From Pseudomonadota bacterium (GTDB taxonomy: Bacteria > Myxococcota_A > UBA9042 > GCA-2863065), in assembly GCA_005776585.1 (NCBI GenBank), contig SXOX01000113.1, positions 1-35,501 on the forward strand: DNA of 35,501 nucleotides, in the 5' to 3' direction. Position numbers and translations under genes: made by a program. The notes under the pieces are model-generated. The model made no database searches, was not told the DNA's origin, and saw only the letters and a list, made by a program, of their open reading frames with translations. Numbering within the stretch: the stretch's first letter is position 1; every line of letters begins with the position of its first letter. Shown piece after piece: positions 1 to 6,978 of this stretch.

Positions 1-411
1 ATGCTCAACGTCTTTCGGACGTTTCCCAACTATTACAAGAACGTAGTCTTTGTGTCGGTCGGCGTCATCGACTCGGGCTCGTTCAAGGGCGAGGGCTCCG
101 TCGAGGCGCTCCGACAGTCGACTCAGGAGGCCTGCGAGCGGTACGTGGAGACGGCGCGCCGGCTTGGGATTCCTGCGACCTACGAGATGGCCATCGGCAC
201 CGAGGCGGTGACCGAGGCCACCCTGCTCTGCCAGCGCGTGGCCGAGCGGTTCCCGCATACGCTGTTTATTGGGGCCAAGCTCGTGTTTCGACGGGACCGC
301 TGGTACGAGCGCATCTTGCACTCGCAGACGGCCGTGCAGATCCAGCGGCGCTTGCTGTGGGACGGCCTGCCGATGGTCGTGCTGCCCGCGCGCGTGCGCG
401 GGATTAGCTGA
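1..411 (+). CDS. C-terminal part of an APC-family amino acid permease (5' end outside window)
   Basis: The visible 136 residues carry no membrane segment. They read as a soluble alpha/beta domain: a hydrophobic strand (NVVFVSVGVID), a helix rich in Glu and Arg (about residues 33-54), a second strand-helix unit, and an end segment with IQRRLLWDGLPMVVLP. From memory, this resembles the cytoplasmic tail that follows the 12 membrane helices in APC-type amino acid permeases of Deltaproteobacteria, where it looks like a degenerate universal-stress-type fold. The ATG at base 1 is probably an internal Met, because the window begins exactly there and no ribosome-binding site is visible. The gene ends 52 bases before the carbamoyltransferase on the same strand. 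The family call rests on recalled similarity only; a free-standing small protein is the alternative. Confidence 0.5.
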   Translation: MLNVFRTFPNYYKNVVFVSVGVIDSGSFKGEGSVEALRQSTQEACERYVETARRLGIPATYEMAIGTEAVTEATLLCQRVAERFPHTLFIGAKLVFRRDRWYERILHSQTAVQIQRRLLWDGLPMVVLPARVRGIS

Positions 412-463
412 GGGGCGGAAGTCCCCTGGCACCCGAGCGCAAGCGTTGCTACGGTGCCGCCCC

Positions 464-2200
464 ATGACGACCGTGCTCGGAATCAACTACTCGAACGACG
501 CTGCGGCCGCGCTGGTCCGCGATGGTCACGTGCTCGGCGCCTGCCAAGAAGAGCGCTTTCGGCGCACGAAGCACTACGCGGGCTTCCCCGAGCGCGCCAT
601 CGACTGGTGCCTCGCCGACGCCGGGCTGCGCTTCGACGACGTCGACGAGGTGGCGTTCTTCTGGAACCCCGGCATCCACGCCGAGACGCTCCACCGGAGC
701 TCGACCTCTAGGCGGCATCATCTGGAGTTCCTCTACAACGTCCCGAACATGCTCTGTTCGCGCTGGCTCGGCGGCCAGCCGGTGACCGGTCTCTCGCAGG
801 AGCTGCGCTTCGAGGGACGCAAGCCGCTGCGCATCGAGTACGTCACGCACCACCTGGCGCACGCGGCGAGCGCGTTCTACCGATCGAACTTCGAGGAGTC
901 GGCGGTGCTCATCGTCGACGGCTACGGCGAGCGCGCGTCGGCGACGATTCTGCACGCGCAGGGCACCTCGTTTCGGACGCTGCTCACCGTCGACTTTCCG
1001 CACTCGATTGGCGCCTACTACGCCGCGTTCACCGACTACCTCGGCTTCAAGGCCAACAGCGGCGAGGGCAAGGTCATGGGCCTCGCGAGCTATGGGCGTG
1101 AGACGCCGCTGGTCGACGAAGCGCGGTCGCTCTGGAGGCTCACCGACACGGGCTTCGAGCTGGACTTGAGCTACTTCAGCTACTTCCTGGAGCGGCGCGA
1201 GCGCTACTCGCCGAAGCTGGTCGCGCGCTTCGGCCCCGCGCGTCGGGCGGACGAGCCCCTCACGGAGCGCCACGAGGATATTGCCTACGCCATGCAGGTC
1301 GCCTGCGAGGACGCGCTGGTTCACCTCGGCAAGCTAGCCAAGCAGCTCACAGGCAGCTCTCGGCTGTGCATGGCGGGCGGCGTGGCGCTGAACGTGGTCG
1401 CCAACACGCGCATTCGCAACGAGTGTGGGTTCAGTGAGTGCTTCTGGCAGCCCTGTGCGTCGGACGCGGGCACATCGCTCGGCGCGGCGCTGTACGTGGC
1501 CCATGAGCGGGGCGATGCACGCGTAACGCATCCGCTGACGGACACTCTGGGACCGAGCTTCACGAGCGCGCAGTGCGGCCAGGCGCTCGCGCGGGGGCGC
1601 ATCCCGTCGAAGCAGCTCTCAGCACCCTGGGAGTCCGCGGCTCGGGCGCTGGCGGATGGCCGCATCATCGGCTGGTTCGGAGGACGCGCCGAGTGCGGAC
1701 CGCGCGCGCTCGGCAACCGCAGCATCCTGGCGGATCCGCGTCGGCCCGACATGAAGGACGTGCTGAACGCACGCGTGAAGTTTCGCGAGCCGTTTCGGCC
1801 GTTCGCGCCGAGCATCCTGCGCGAGGCGTGCGGCACCTTCTTCGACGATGGCGCCGAGCTCGGCCGCAGCGACACCGAGAGCCCGTTCATGCTGCTCGTG
1901 TACGCGACGCGGCCGGAGCACGTGAAGACGCTCGCGTCGGTGACTCACGTCGATGGCGGTGGCCGGGTCCAGACGGTCACCCCAGAGCAGAACCCGCGCT
2001 ACTACGCGCTCATCGAGGCGTTCGGCCGTCTTACGGGCGTCCCGTGCGTGGTCAATACGAGCTTCAACATCCGGGGCGAGCCCATCGTCAACACGCCCGA
2101 GGATGCGCTGAAGTGCTTCTATACCACGGACATGGATCTGCTCTACCTCGAGGACCACCTGGTCTGGAAGGACCCGGCGCTGGCCGCCCTTTACGGCTGA
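464..2200 (+). CDS. NodU/CmcH-type carbamoyltransferase
   Basis: This 578-residue protein belongs to the family that transfers a carbamoyl group from carbamoyl phosphate, via carbamoyl-adenylate, to a hydroxyl of a sugar or secondary metabolite. It has the N-terminal Kae1-like domain (GINYSNDAAAALVRDG near residue 6). The metal-binding pattern is H129-x3-H133 in HHLAHA with D152 in IVDGYGE, spaced as in TobZ. The motifs GEGKVMGLASYG and SDAGTSLGAALY follow, then the C-terminal carbamoyltransferase domain with ECGPRALGNRSILADPR and VNTSFNIRGEPIVNTPEDA. Length is normal for the family. The reading frame stays open further upstream, but homology begins at ATG 464. The acceptor cannot be read from the sequence and no biosynthetic cluster flanks the gene. 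It converges with the flavoprotein gene and overlaps it by 10 bases. Confidence 0.93.
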   Translation: MTTVLGINYSNDAAAALVRDGHVLGACQEERFRRTKHYAGFPERAIDWCLADAGLRFDDVDEVAFFWNPGIHAETLHRSSTSRRHHLEFLYNVPNMLCSRWLGGQPVTGLSQELRFEGRKPLRIEYVTHHLAHAASAFYRSNFEESAVLIVDGYGERASATILHAQGTSFRTLLTVDFPHSIGAYYAAFTDYLGFKANSGEGKVMGLASYGRETPLVDEARSLWRLTDTGFELDLSYFSYFLERRERYSPKLVARFGPARRADEPLTERHEDIAYAMQVACEDALVHLGKLAKQLTGSSRLCMAGGVALNVVANTRIRNECGFSECFWQPCASDAGTSLGAALYVAHERGDARVTHPLTDTLGPSFTSAQCGQALARGRIPSKQLSAPWESAARALADGRIIGWFGGRAECGPRALGNRSILADPRRPDMKDVLNARVKFREPFRPFAPSILREACGTFFDDGAELGRSDTESPFMLLVYATRPEHVKTLASVTHVDGGGRVQTVTPEQNPRYYALIEAFGRLTGVPCVVNTSFNIRGEPIVNTPEDALKCFYTTDMDLLYLEDHLVWKDPALAALYG

Positions 2201-3300
2201 GCGATGTGCGCCGCGATCCGAGGTGCCTCCAGCGCGATCTCGCGGAGGAAGCCCGTGGCCGGGTTGACGAAGCCCAGAAAGTAGAGCCCCGGGACCTTCG
2301 CGGTCGCGTTCCAGTGCGACGGATACCCGGCGGCGTTGGTGACCGACGGCGCGCACTCGAGGAAGTCGTGCAGCCCGGGCCGATAGCCAGTGGCCAGCAC
2401 AATGGCGTCGAACGGCCGGCGGCTACCGTCCGTGAACACGACGGCGTCCCCATCGAAGCGCTCGAGCCCTGGCGTGACTGTGATTGCGCCGCTCTTGATG
2501 GCGCCAATGGTGCCGATGTCGATGAGCGGGATGCGACCGCGCGAGACCATCGTGGCGGGTCCGATGCTCGGTCGCCCGAGCCCGTAGCGCGAGAGGTCGC
2601 CGAAGGTGACACGCGAGATGACGCGCCCGATCCAATCGCGCGCCCTGATCGGCAGGCGGCCCATGCGAATGGCGGTTGCCTGACTCGGCTGGCCAAGGAC
2701 CTCGCGCGGGATGACCACCACCGGGCTGCGAACGGCCAACGTGGGGACCGCACCGTGCTCCAATAGGTCCAGCGCGATCTCGCCTCCCGTGTTGCCGATG
2801 CCGACGACGAGCACGCGCTGGCCCGCGAACGGGGCTCCGTTGCGATACTCGGAGCTATGGAGCAAGAGCCCATCGAACGTTCCGGGCCAGGTGGGGCGGA
2901 ACGGGACGCGATTGTAGCCCGTCGCGATGACCACGTTCTTCGAGGCGAACGTGCGACCGTCGCGCAGCGTGACGGTCCAGTCGGTGCCGCGGGCCACGCG
3001 CGTAACGTCCGCGCCGACCACCGGCGTCAGCTGAAACTCCCGCGCGTAGTCCTCCAGGTACTGCACGACCTGGAGCCGCGGCACGAACTGCGGCGCGCCG
3101 GCGGGGAACGGCCGGTGCGGGAGCGCCGAGAACGCGCGCGCCGTGTGCAAATGGAGCCGATCGTAGTGGTTGCGCCACGCGGTGCCGACGCTTGGGCCGC
3201 GCTCGAGGAGCTCGAAGGCGACGCCCGCCTTGCGCAGGCACGCGCCGACCGCGAGCCCGGAAGGGCCAGCGCCCAGGACGAGCGTGTCGGTCGTGTGCAA
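2191..3300 (-). CDS. FMO-like FAD/NAD(P)H-dependent monooxygenase
   Basis: This 369-residue flavoprotein has the two Rossmann motifs of flavin-containing monooxygenases: GAGPSG at residues 10-15 for FAD, and GIGNTG near the middle for NAD(P)H. The FMO signature FDGLLLHSSEY (FxGxxxHxxxY) lies between them, and an ATGYRP motif is near the C-terminus. The chosen start is TTG at 3300, because it directly precedes the first beta strand and lies 2 bases after the eutL stop; no ATG or GTG is available nearby. It is the last gene of the eutB-eutC-eutL run, so it is probably cotranscribed. The substrate is unknown. YUCCA-like and Baeyer-Villiger-type enzymes are close relatives. A direct role in ethanolamine metabolism is only suggested by position. 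Confidence 0.88.
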   Translation of the reverse strand: MHTTDTLVLGAGPSGLAVGACLRKAGVAFELLERGPSVGTAWRNHYDRLHLHTARAFSALPHRPFPAGAPQFVPRLQVVQYLEDYAREFQLTPVVGADVTRVARGTDWTVTLRDGRTFASKNVVIATGYNRVPFRPTWPGTFDGLLLHSSEYRNGAPFAGQRVLVVGIGNTGGEIALDLLEHGAVPTLAVRSPVVVIPREVLGQPSQATAIRMGRLPIRARDWIGRVISRVTFGDLSRYGLGRPSIGPATMVSRGRIPLIDIGTIGAIKSGAITVTPGLERFDGDAVVFTDGSRRPFDAIVLATGYRPGLHDFLECAPSVTNAAGYPSHWNATAKVPGLYFLGFVNPATGFLREIALEAPRIAAHIAQP

Positions 3301-3302
3301 CC

Positions 3303-4034
3303 CTATCGCCGAAACCGCTCGGGGCGGCGGAGCGCGGACAACGGCGTAAGCGCGACCTCGGCGATGGCGCGGGTGAACGCTTCGGCGGCGGCCTGGAGCT
3401 GATGGAGCTCGCCTCCGAGATAGGCACCGGCGAAGTTGGTCTCCGACGGCGGCGGCAACCACTTGAGCAGCCGGACCTCGGCAGCCTTGAGCGCAGCGTC
3501 GATGGCGAAGGTCGCCTCGAGCGGCGGCGCGATGAGATAGGCCATCGGGGCGCCCGCTGGGATGCCTGCCTCCTTCGAGAGGTAACGGCCGGTCGAGGTG
3601 ATGACGTGTGGGAAGAACGCGGGCTGCTCCGGGCCGGCGCCAGCGAGCGTAACGAAGTGGATGTCGGCCAAGCCCTCGCGCAGGTGCCACAGGGCCTCGG
3701 CGACGTGATCGGGGTTGCCTCCGGCCAAAATGCCCATGATTTCGCCCGAATACGGGCCTGAGGCGTGCTTGCTTCCCGCGTAGAACGACTTGGCGAAGAC
3801 GACGTCCACCTCAGCGAACTTGGTCGCGTGGTCGAGCGCGACATAGAGCGCGTCGTCCTGATCGCAGGTCACGAGGCCCGCCGAGCGATGCCGCTCCGGA
3901 TCGAGGCCGAGCGCGCGCCCGAGCTCGGTCGCCACGTCCGGCAGATGCTGGCAGGCCAAGAGCGTTGCGGGCAGCGGCACGAGCTTGGGCCCGACCCCCA
4001 TGCGCGGCGTGCCGATGGTGCGCTGACGGCTCAT
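3303..4034 (-). CDS. eutL: Ethanolamine microcompartment shell protein EutL
   Basis: This 243-residue protein is recognisable as EutL, the tandem (circularly permuted) BMC-domain shell protein that forms pseudohexameric trimers with a gated pore. Motifs shared with enterobacterial EutL include KSFYAGSKHASGPYSGE, STGRYLSKEAGI, GAPMAYLIAPPLEATFAIDA and WLPPPSETNF. It is a little longer than the E. coli protein (about 219 residues), mainly at the N-terminus. The ATG at 4034 overlaps the eutC stop as ATGA, indicating translational coupling. No other shell gene (eutS, M, N or K type) and no eutA, eutD, eutE or eutG lies in the window. EutL alone is not expected to build a closed shell, so partners may be encoded elsewhere. 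Confidence 0.93.
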   Translation of the reverse strand: MSRQRTIGTPRMGVGPKLVPLPATLLACQHLPDVATELGRALGLDPERHRSAGLVTCDQDDALYVALDHATKFAEVDVVFAKSFYAGSKHASGPYSGEIMGILAGGNPDHVAEALWHLREGLADIHFVTLAGAGPEQPAFFPHVITSTGRYLSKEAGIPAGAPMAYLIAPPLEATFAIDAALKAAEVRLLKWLPPPSETNFAGAYLGGELHQLQAAAEAFTRAIAEVALTPLSALRRPERFRR

Positions 4035-4894
4035 ACGCCTGACCTCGTGAGCTTTACTCCGCCGCCGCCGACCTGAAAGGTGCGCTTGAGCAGCGCGGCG
4101 CACTCCTTGGCGGCGTCCTCGGTCGAGAGCCCGAGTGGCCGAATGTTGGAGATGCAGTCCTTCTCCGCGTTGTCCTGCTCGAGTCGTGGGTTGTAGGCCG
4201 TATAGAGCGACAGCGAGTCTCCCGTGCCGAGGCCCGGTCGCTCGCCGACCAGGATGACCGTGGCCTTGGCGCCCAACACAGTGCCAACCTCGTCCTGGAC
4301 GCCGACGCGGGCGCGCCGCACGAAGACCGGTTTGCCGACGCTGAACCCGGCCGCGCGCAGCTCGCGCTCGAGCGCGGGGACGAGCGTGGGACCATTGGTG
4401 TTGAGCGCCCAGGCCGAGAGACCGTCGCCCACAACGACGACGACGTCCGAGCCACGCGTTCCCTCGCGCTCCAGTCGCTCCCGACTGGGGTCGCTGAGTC
4501 GGCGCCCATGGTTTGGGAACAACAGGAAGTCCTCGAGGTCCGCCGCGCGGGACTCCAGCAACACGCAGCCGAGCGCCTCGGGGAGCCCTGGGGTGACCTC
4601 GCTGTGGACCGCGTCAACGGCGATGGCGTGCTCGGCGCGGAGCTGGACGTAGACGTCGGTCACGTAGCGCGTCCCGGCCCGGCCCATGGCGACCCGGGCG
4701 GGCGTGGCGGCCTTGACACGCGCGACCTCCGCCGCGTCGACCGGCGTGCGCGAGGCGGGGGGGACGAACGCCGGCTTGGCAGACCACATGCGCTCGCGCG
4801 GCTTGGACACCGCAGGGACCGGAGCCGGTGCCTCGGCCTTGAGCACCTCGCGTACGACCTCACCGATGACGGTCTCCAGGAGCTTGGGGTCCAT
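4031..4894 (-). CDS. eutC: Ethanolamine ammonia-lyase small subunit EutC
   Basis: This 287-residue small (beta) subunit of the adenosylcobalamin-dependent ammonia-lyase binds the cofactor together with EutB. It carries the family motifs ARVAMGRAGTRY, GRRLSDPSRE, VVVGDGLSAWALN, VGKPVFVRRARVGVQDE, LVGERPGLGTGDSLS and KDCISNIRP. The first roughly 20 residues (MDPKLLETVIGEVVREVLKA) form an amphipathic helix, followed by a Pro/Ala-rich linker. This is the same layout as the E. coli EutC N-terminus, which targets the enzyme into the Eut microcompartment. The start ATG 4894 shares its A with the eutB stop (TGATG), and its end overlaps eutL. The retained targeting-like helix is notable, since only one shell gene is visible nearby. 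Confidence 0.96.
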   Translation of the reverse strand: MDPKLLETVIGEVVREVLKAEAPAPVPAVSKPRERMWSAKPAFVPPASRTPVDAAEVARVKAATPARVAMGRAGTRYVTDVYVQLRAEHAIAVDAVHSEVTPGLPEALGCVLLESRAADLEDFLLFPNHGRRLSDPSRERLEREGTRGSDVVVVVGDGLSAWALNTNGPTLVPALERELRAAGFSVGKPVFVRRARVGVQDEVGTVLGAKATVILVGERPGLGTGDSLSLYTAYNPRLEQDNAEKDCISNIRPLGLSTEDAAKECAALLKRTFQVGGGGVKLTRSGV

Positions 4895-6270
4895 CACGCC
4901 CACCTCCCGGTGCCGAACACGCTCGGGTCCCCTGCCCTCGCGGTGAGGCGCCCGTTGCGCCAGAGCCCCAGGTCCTCCATCCATGCCTCGAACTCCGGCG
5001 CGGGCCGCAAGCCCAGGATCTCGCGCAGGCTGGCGTTGTTGTGAAAGGAGGTCGTCTGATAGTTGAGCATGACGTCATCGCCCATGGGGATGCCCATGAG
5101 GTAGTTCACGCCCGCCGTCGCCAACAACAGCTCGAGGTTCTCCTGGTCGTTCTGGTCAGCGTTCGCGTGGTTGGTGTAGCACGCGTCGCAGCCCATCGGG
5201 ATGCCCATGAGCTTGCCCATGAAGTGATCCTCGAGCCCGGCGCGCGTGATCTGCTTGCCGTCCCGCAAATACTCCGGCCCGATGAAGCCGACGACGCTGT
5301 TGAGCAGGAACGGCTTGAACCGCCGCGCGAGGCCGTAAGCGCGCGCCTCCATGGTCATCTGGTCAGTGTCGTGATGCGCGTTCGACGAGAGTGCGGTGCC
5401 CTGCCCCGTCTCGAAGTACATCACGTTCGGACCCTTGGCCGTGCCCTCGCGCAAGGTCATGTCGTGCGCCTCGGTGATGAGTGACACCGACACGCCGAAG
5501 TTCTTGTTGGCGCCCTCCGAGCCCGCGATCGACTGAAACATGAGGTCGAGAGGCGCGCCCTTCTTCATGGCCTCCATCTGCACGGCGAGGTGGCTGAGCA
5601 CGCAGTTCTGAGTCGGCACCCGGAACTTGCGCATGAAGTCCTTGACGCCCTTGAGCACGTCGGCTGTGGCCTGCACGGAGCCGGTCGCAGGGTTGACGCC
5701 GATAACCGCGTCGCCGTTGCCGAAGCTCAGCCCGTCCTTGACGGCCGCGAGCACGCCCTCGACGTGATCCCGCGGATGGTTGGGCTGCAGGCGGCTCGCG
5801 ATGCGCCCAGGCAACCCGAGCGTGTTGTTGCATCGGACCACGACGCGCATCTTCTTGCCCGCGAGCACCAGGTCCATGTTGCTCATGAGCTTGGCGACGC
5901 CCGATACCATCTCCGGCGTCAGACCGGGCGTGACCTGTGCGATGTCGTCCCCCGTCGTGCCGTGCGAGAGCAGCCACTCGCGTAGCTCGGCGATGGTCCA
6001 GCTCGCCACGCGTTGATAGGCGTGGCGGTCCAGATCATCGATGACGACGCGCGTGACCTCGTCATGCTCGTAGGGCACCGACGGCTGCTCGTAGAGGTCC
6101 ACGAGGCGCAGGCCCGCGACGACGCGCTTGGCAGCGGCCATCTCGCGCATGGACCGCGGAGCGAGGCCGGCCTGCACGTCGCCCGAACGCGGCTCGCTGG
6201 CGCGCGCCAGGGCGTCCTTCACGGAGGGGAACGTGAACGCCTGACCAAAAAGGGTGGTGGAGAGCTGCAT
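4894..6270 (-). CDS. eutB: Ethanolamine ammonia-lyase large subunit EutB
   Basis: This 458-residue catalytic subunit of the coenzyme-B12-dependent enzyme converts ethanolamine to acetaldehyde and ammonia. It aligns nearly without gaps to E. coli EutB. The residues reported to contact substrate fall at the same numbers: R160 and Q162 in SRLQ, N193 in GVNP, E287 in YFETGQG and D362 in GCDACYTNH. Other strong motifs are GLSFGNGDAVIGVNP, AGLEDHFMGKLMGIPMG and GDDVMLNYQTTSFH. It is first in the operon eutB-eutC-eutL-FMO. The 83 bases upstream to the next gene show no obvious promoter or regulator site. No reactivase (EutA) or EutR-type regulator is in the window, so activity depends on cobalamin supply and reactivation encoded elsewhere. 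Confidence 0.98.
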   Translation of the reverse strand: MQLSTTLFGQAFTFPSVKDALARASEPRSGDVQAGLAPRSMREMAAAKRVVAGLRLVDLYEQPSVPYEHDEVTRVVIDDLDRHAYQRVASWTIAELREWLLSHGTTGDDIAQVTPGLTPEMVSGVAKLMSNMDLVLAGKKMRVVVRCNNTLGLPGRIASRLQPNHPRDHVEGVLAAVKDGLSFGNGDAVIGVNPATGSVQATADVLKGVKDFMRKFRVPTQNCVLSHLAVQMEAMKKGAPLDLMFQSIAGSEGANKNFGVSVSLITEAHDMTLREGTAKGPNVMYFETGQGTALSSNAHHDTDQMTMEARAYGLARRFKPFLLNSVVGFIGPEYLRDGKQITRAGLEDHFMGKLMGIPMGCDACYTNHANADQNDQENLELLLATAGVNYLMGIPMGDDVMLNYQTTSFHNNASLREILGLRPAPEFEAWMEDLGLWRNGRLTARAGDPSVFGTGRWA

Positions 6271-6353
6271 GCCTCGGCCGCGGACCTTAGCGCGGTTCGC
6301 GAGGCGGGGGAAGATCCGGAGGGATGGCCCGAGCGGATGCTCGAGCCCGACTG

Positions 6354-6845
6354 CTACCAGGTGCGGAGCTGTACGGGCGTGGGGCGCAGCAGGCTCGGCG
6401 CGGGGCGCGGGAGCGGCGCGGGTGGCGTGAACCGCATCGGGCGCATCTCGGGTTGCGTCGGCATCATCTGGGGACCCGGCATCCGATGGTGGCGGTGGTG
6501 CATGCGGCGGACGACCTCGTCGTTGTTGGTGAGTCGCACCGCCAGGCGGTGAATCTTGTTCAGCCGCCGATGCAGAGAGGCCACGCGGTGGCCGGGCACG
6601 TACGCCGCGCGCAGGGCGAAGGACTTCTTGGCCTCGTAGCGGGCCCGCTGTCCGTCGAGGAGCGCGGCCTCACGCGGGGTGATGCGGCCGGAGGCGACGC
6701 CCGCCTGGACGTAGGCGAGCAGCGCGTTCTCGTGGCGTGAGAGGCCGTGGTCGCGATGTGAAGCGCTGCTGGTGCGAGGCGCGGCCAGGGTGATGACCGT
6801 GGCCAGGGCCGAGAGCGTCGAGGTGAGGAAGAGTGCGTGTCCCAT
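6354..6845 (-). CDS. Small secreted basic protein of unknown function
   Basis: No family name can be given. The 163-residue product starts at ATG 6845, chosen because AAGGAGA sits 6-7 bases upstream. It begins with a signal peptide (about residues 2-28, ending near SSAS). The mature part has the pattern VQAGVASGRITPREAALLDGQ, a helical motif (Q-x2-G-x3-G-x-LT-x2-E) seen in many small periplasmic proteins of Proteobacteria, then a His/Arg-rich stretch (RRMHHRHHRMPGPQMMP). The tail is Pro/Arg/Leu-rich and low in complexity. The His- and Met-rich stretch could bind metal, but that is speculation. It lies 83 bases upstream of eutB on the same strand; the gap argues for separate function, though co-transcription is possible. 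Confidence 0.72.
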   Translation of the reverse strand: MGHALFLTSTLSALATVITLAAPRTSSASHRDHGLSRHENALLAYVQAGVASGRITPREAALLDGQRARYEAKKSFALRAAYVPGHRVASLHRRLNKIHRLAVRLTNNDEVVRRMHHRHHRMPGPQMMPTQPEMRPMRFTPPAPLPRPAPSLLRPTPVQLRTW

Positions 6846-6957
6846 GATGTTCTCCTTCGCGCCGCCGTGGCGCGGTTGCCTGGGGGCCACAGCACGCGGC
6901 ATGCCAATGGAGCAACTCGCTGATACTACGATGACTTAGGGCGCTGGAGGCGAGCTA

Positions 6958-6977
6958 GTGTGGCAATTGCGCCACAC
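6958..6977 (-). terminator. Hairpin directly after the GH57 gene
   Basis: GTGTGGC at 6958-6964 pairs with GCCACAC at 6971-6977 around a 6-base loop, starting 2 bases beyond the TAG stop of the GH57 gene. No run of T follows on the minus strand, so it is either a weak or factor-assisted terminator or an mRNA-stabilising 3' hairpin. The rest of the 6846-6978 gap shows nothing else that I can identify. Confidence 0.45.
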
Positions 6978-6978
6978 C

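Noticed and set aside
1..3. ATG at the first base as the true start of the first gene
   Set aside because: The window border coincides with it, no ribosome-binding site can be seen, and the sequence looks like the tail of a larger permease.
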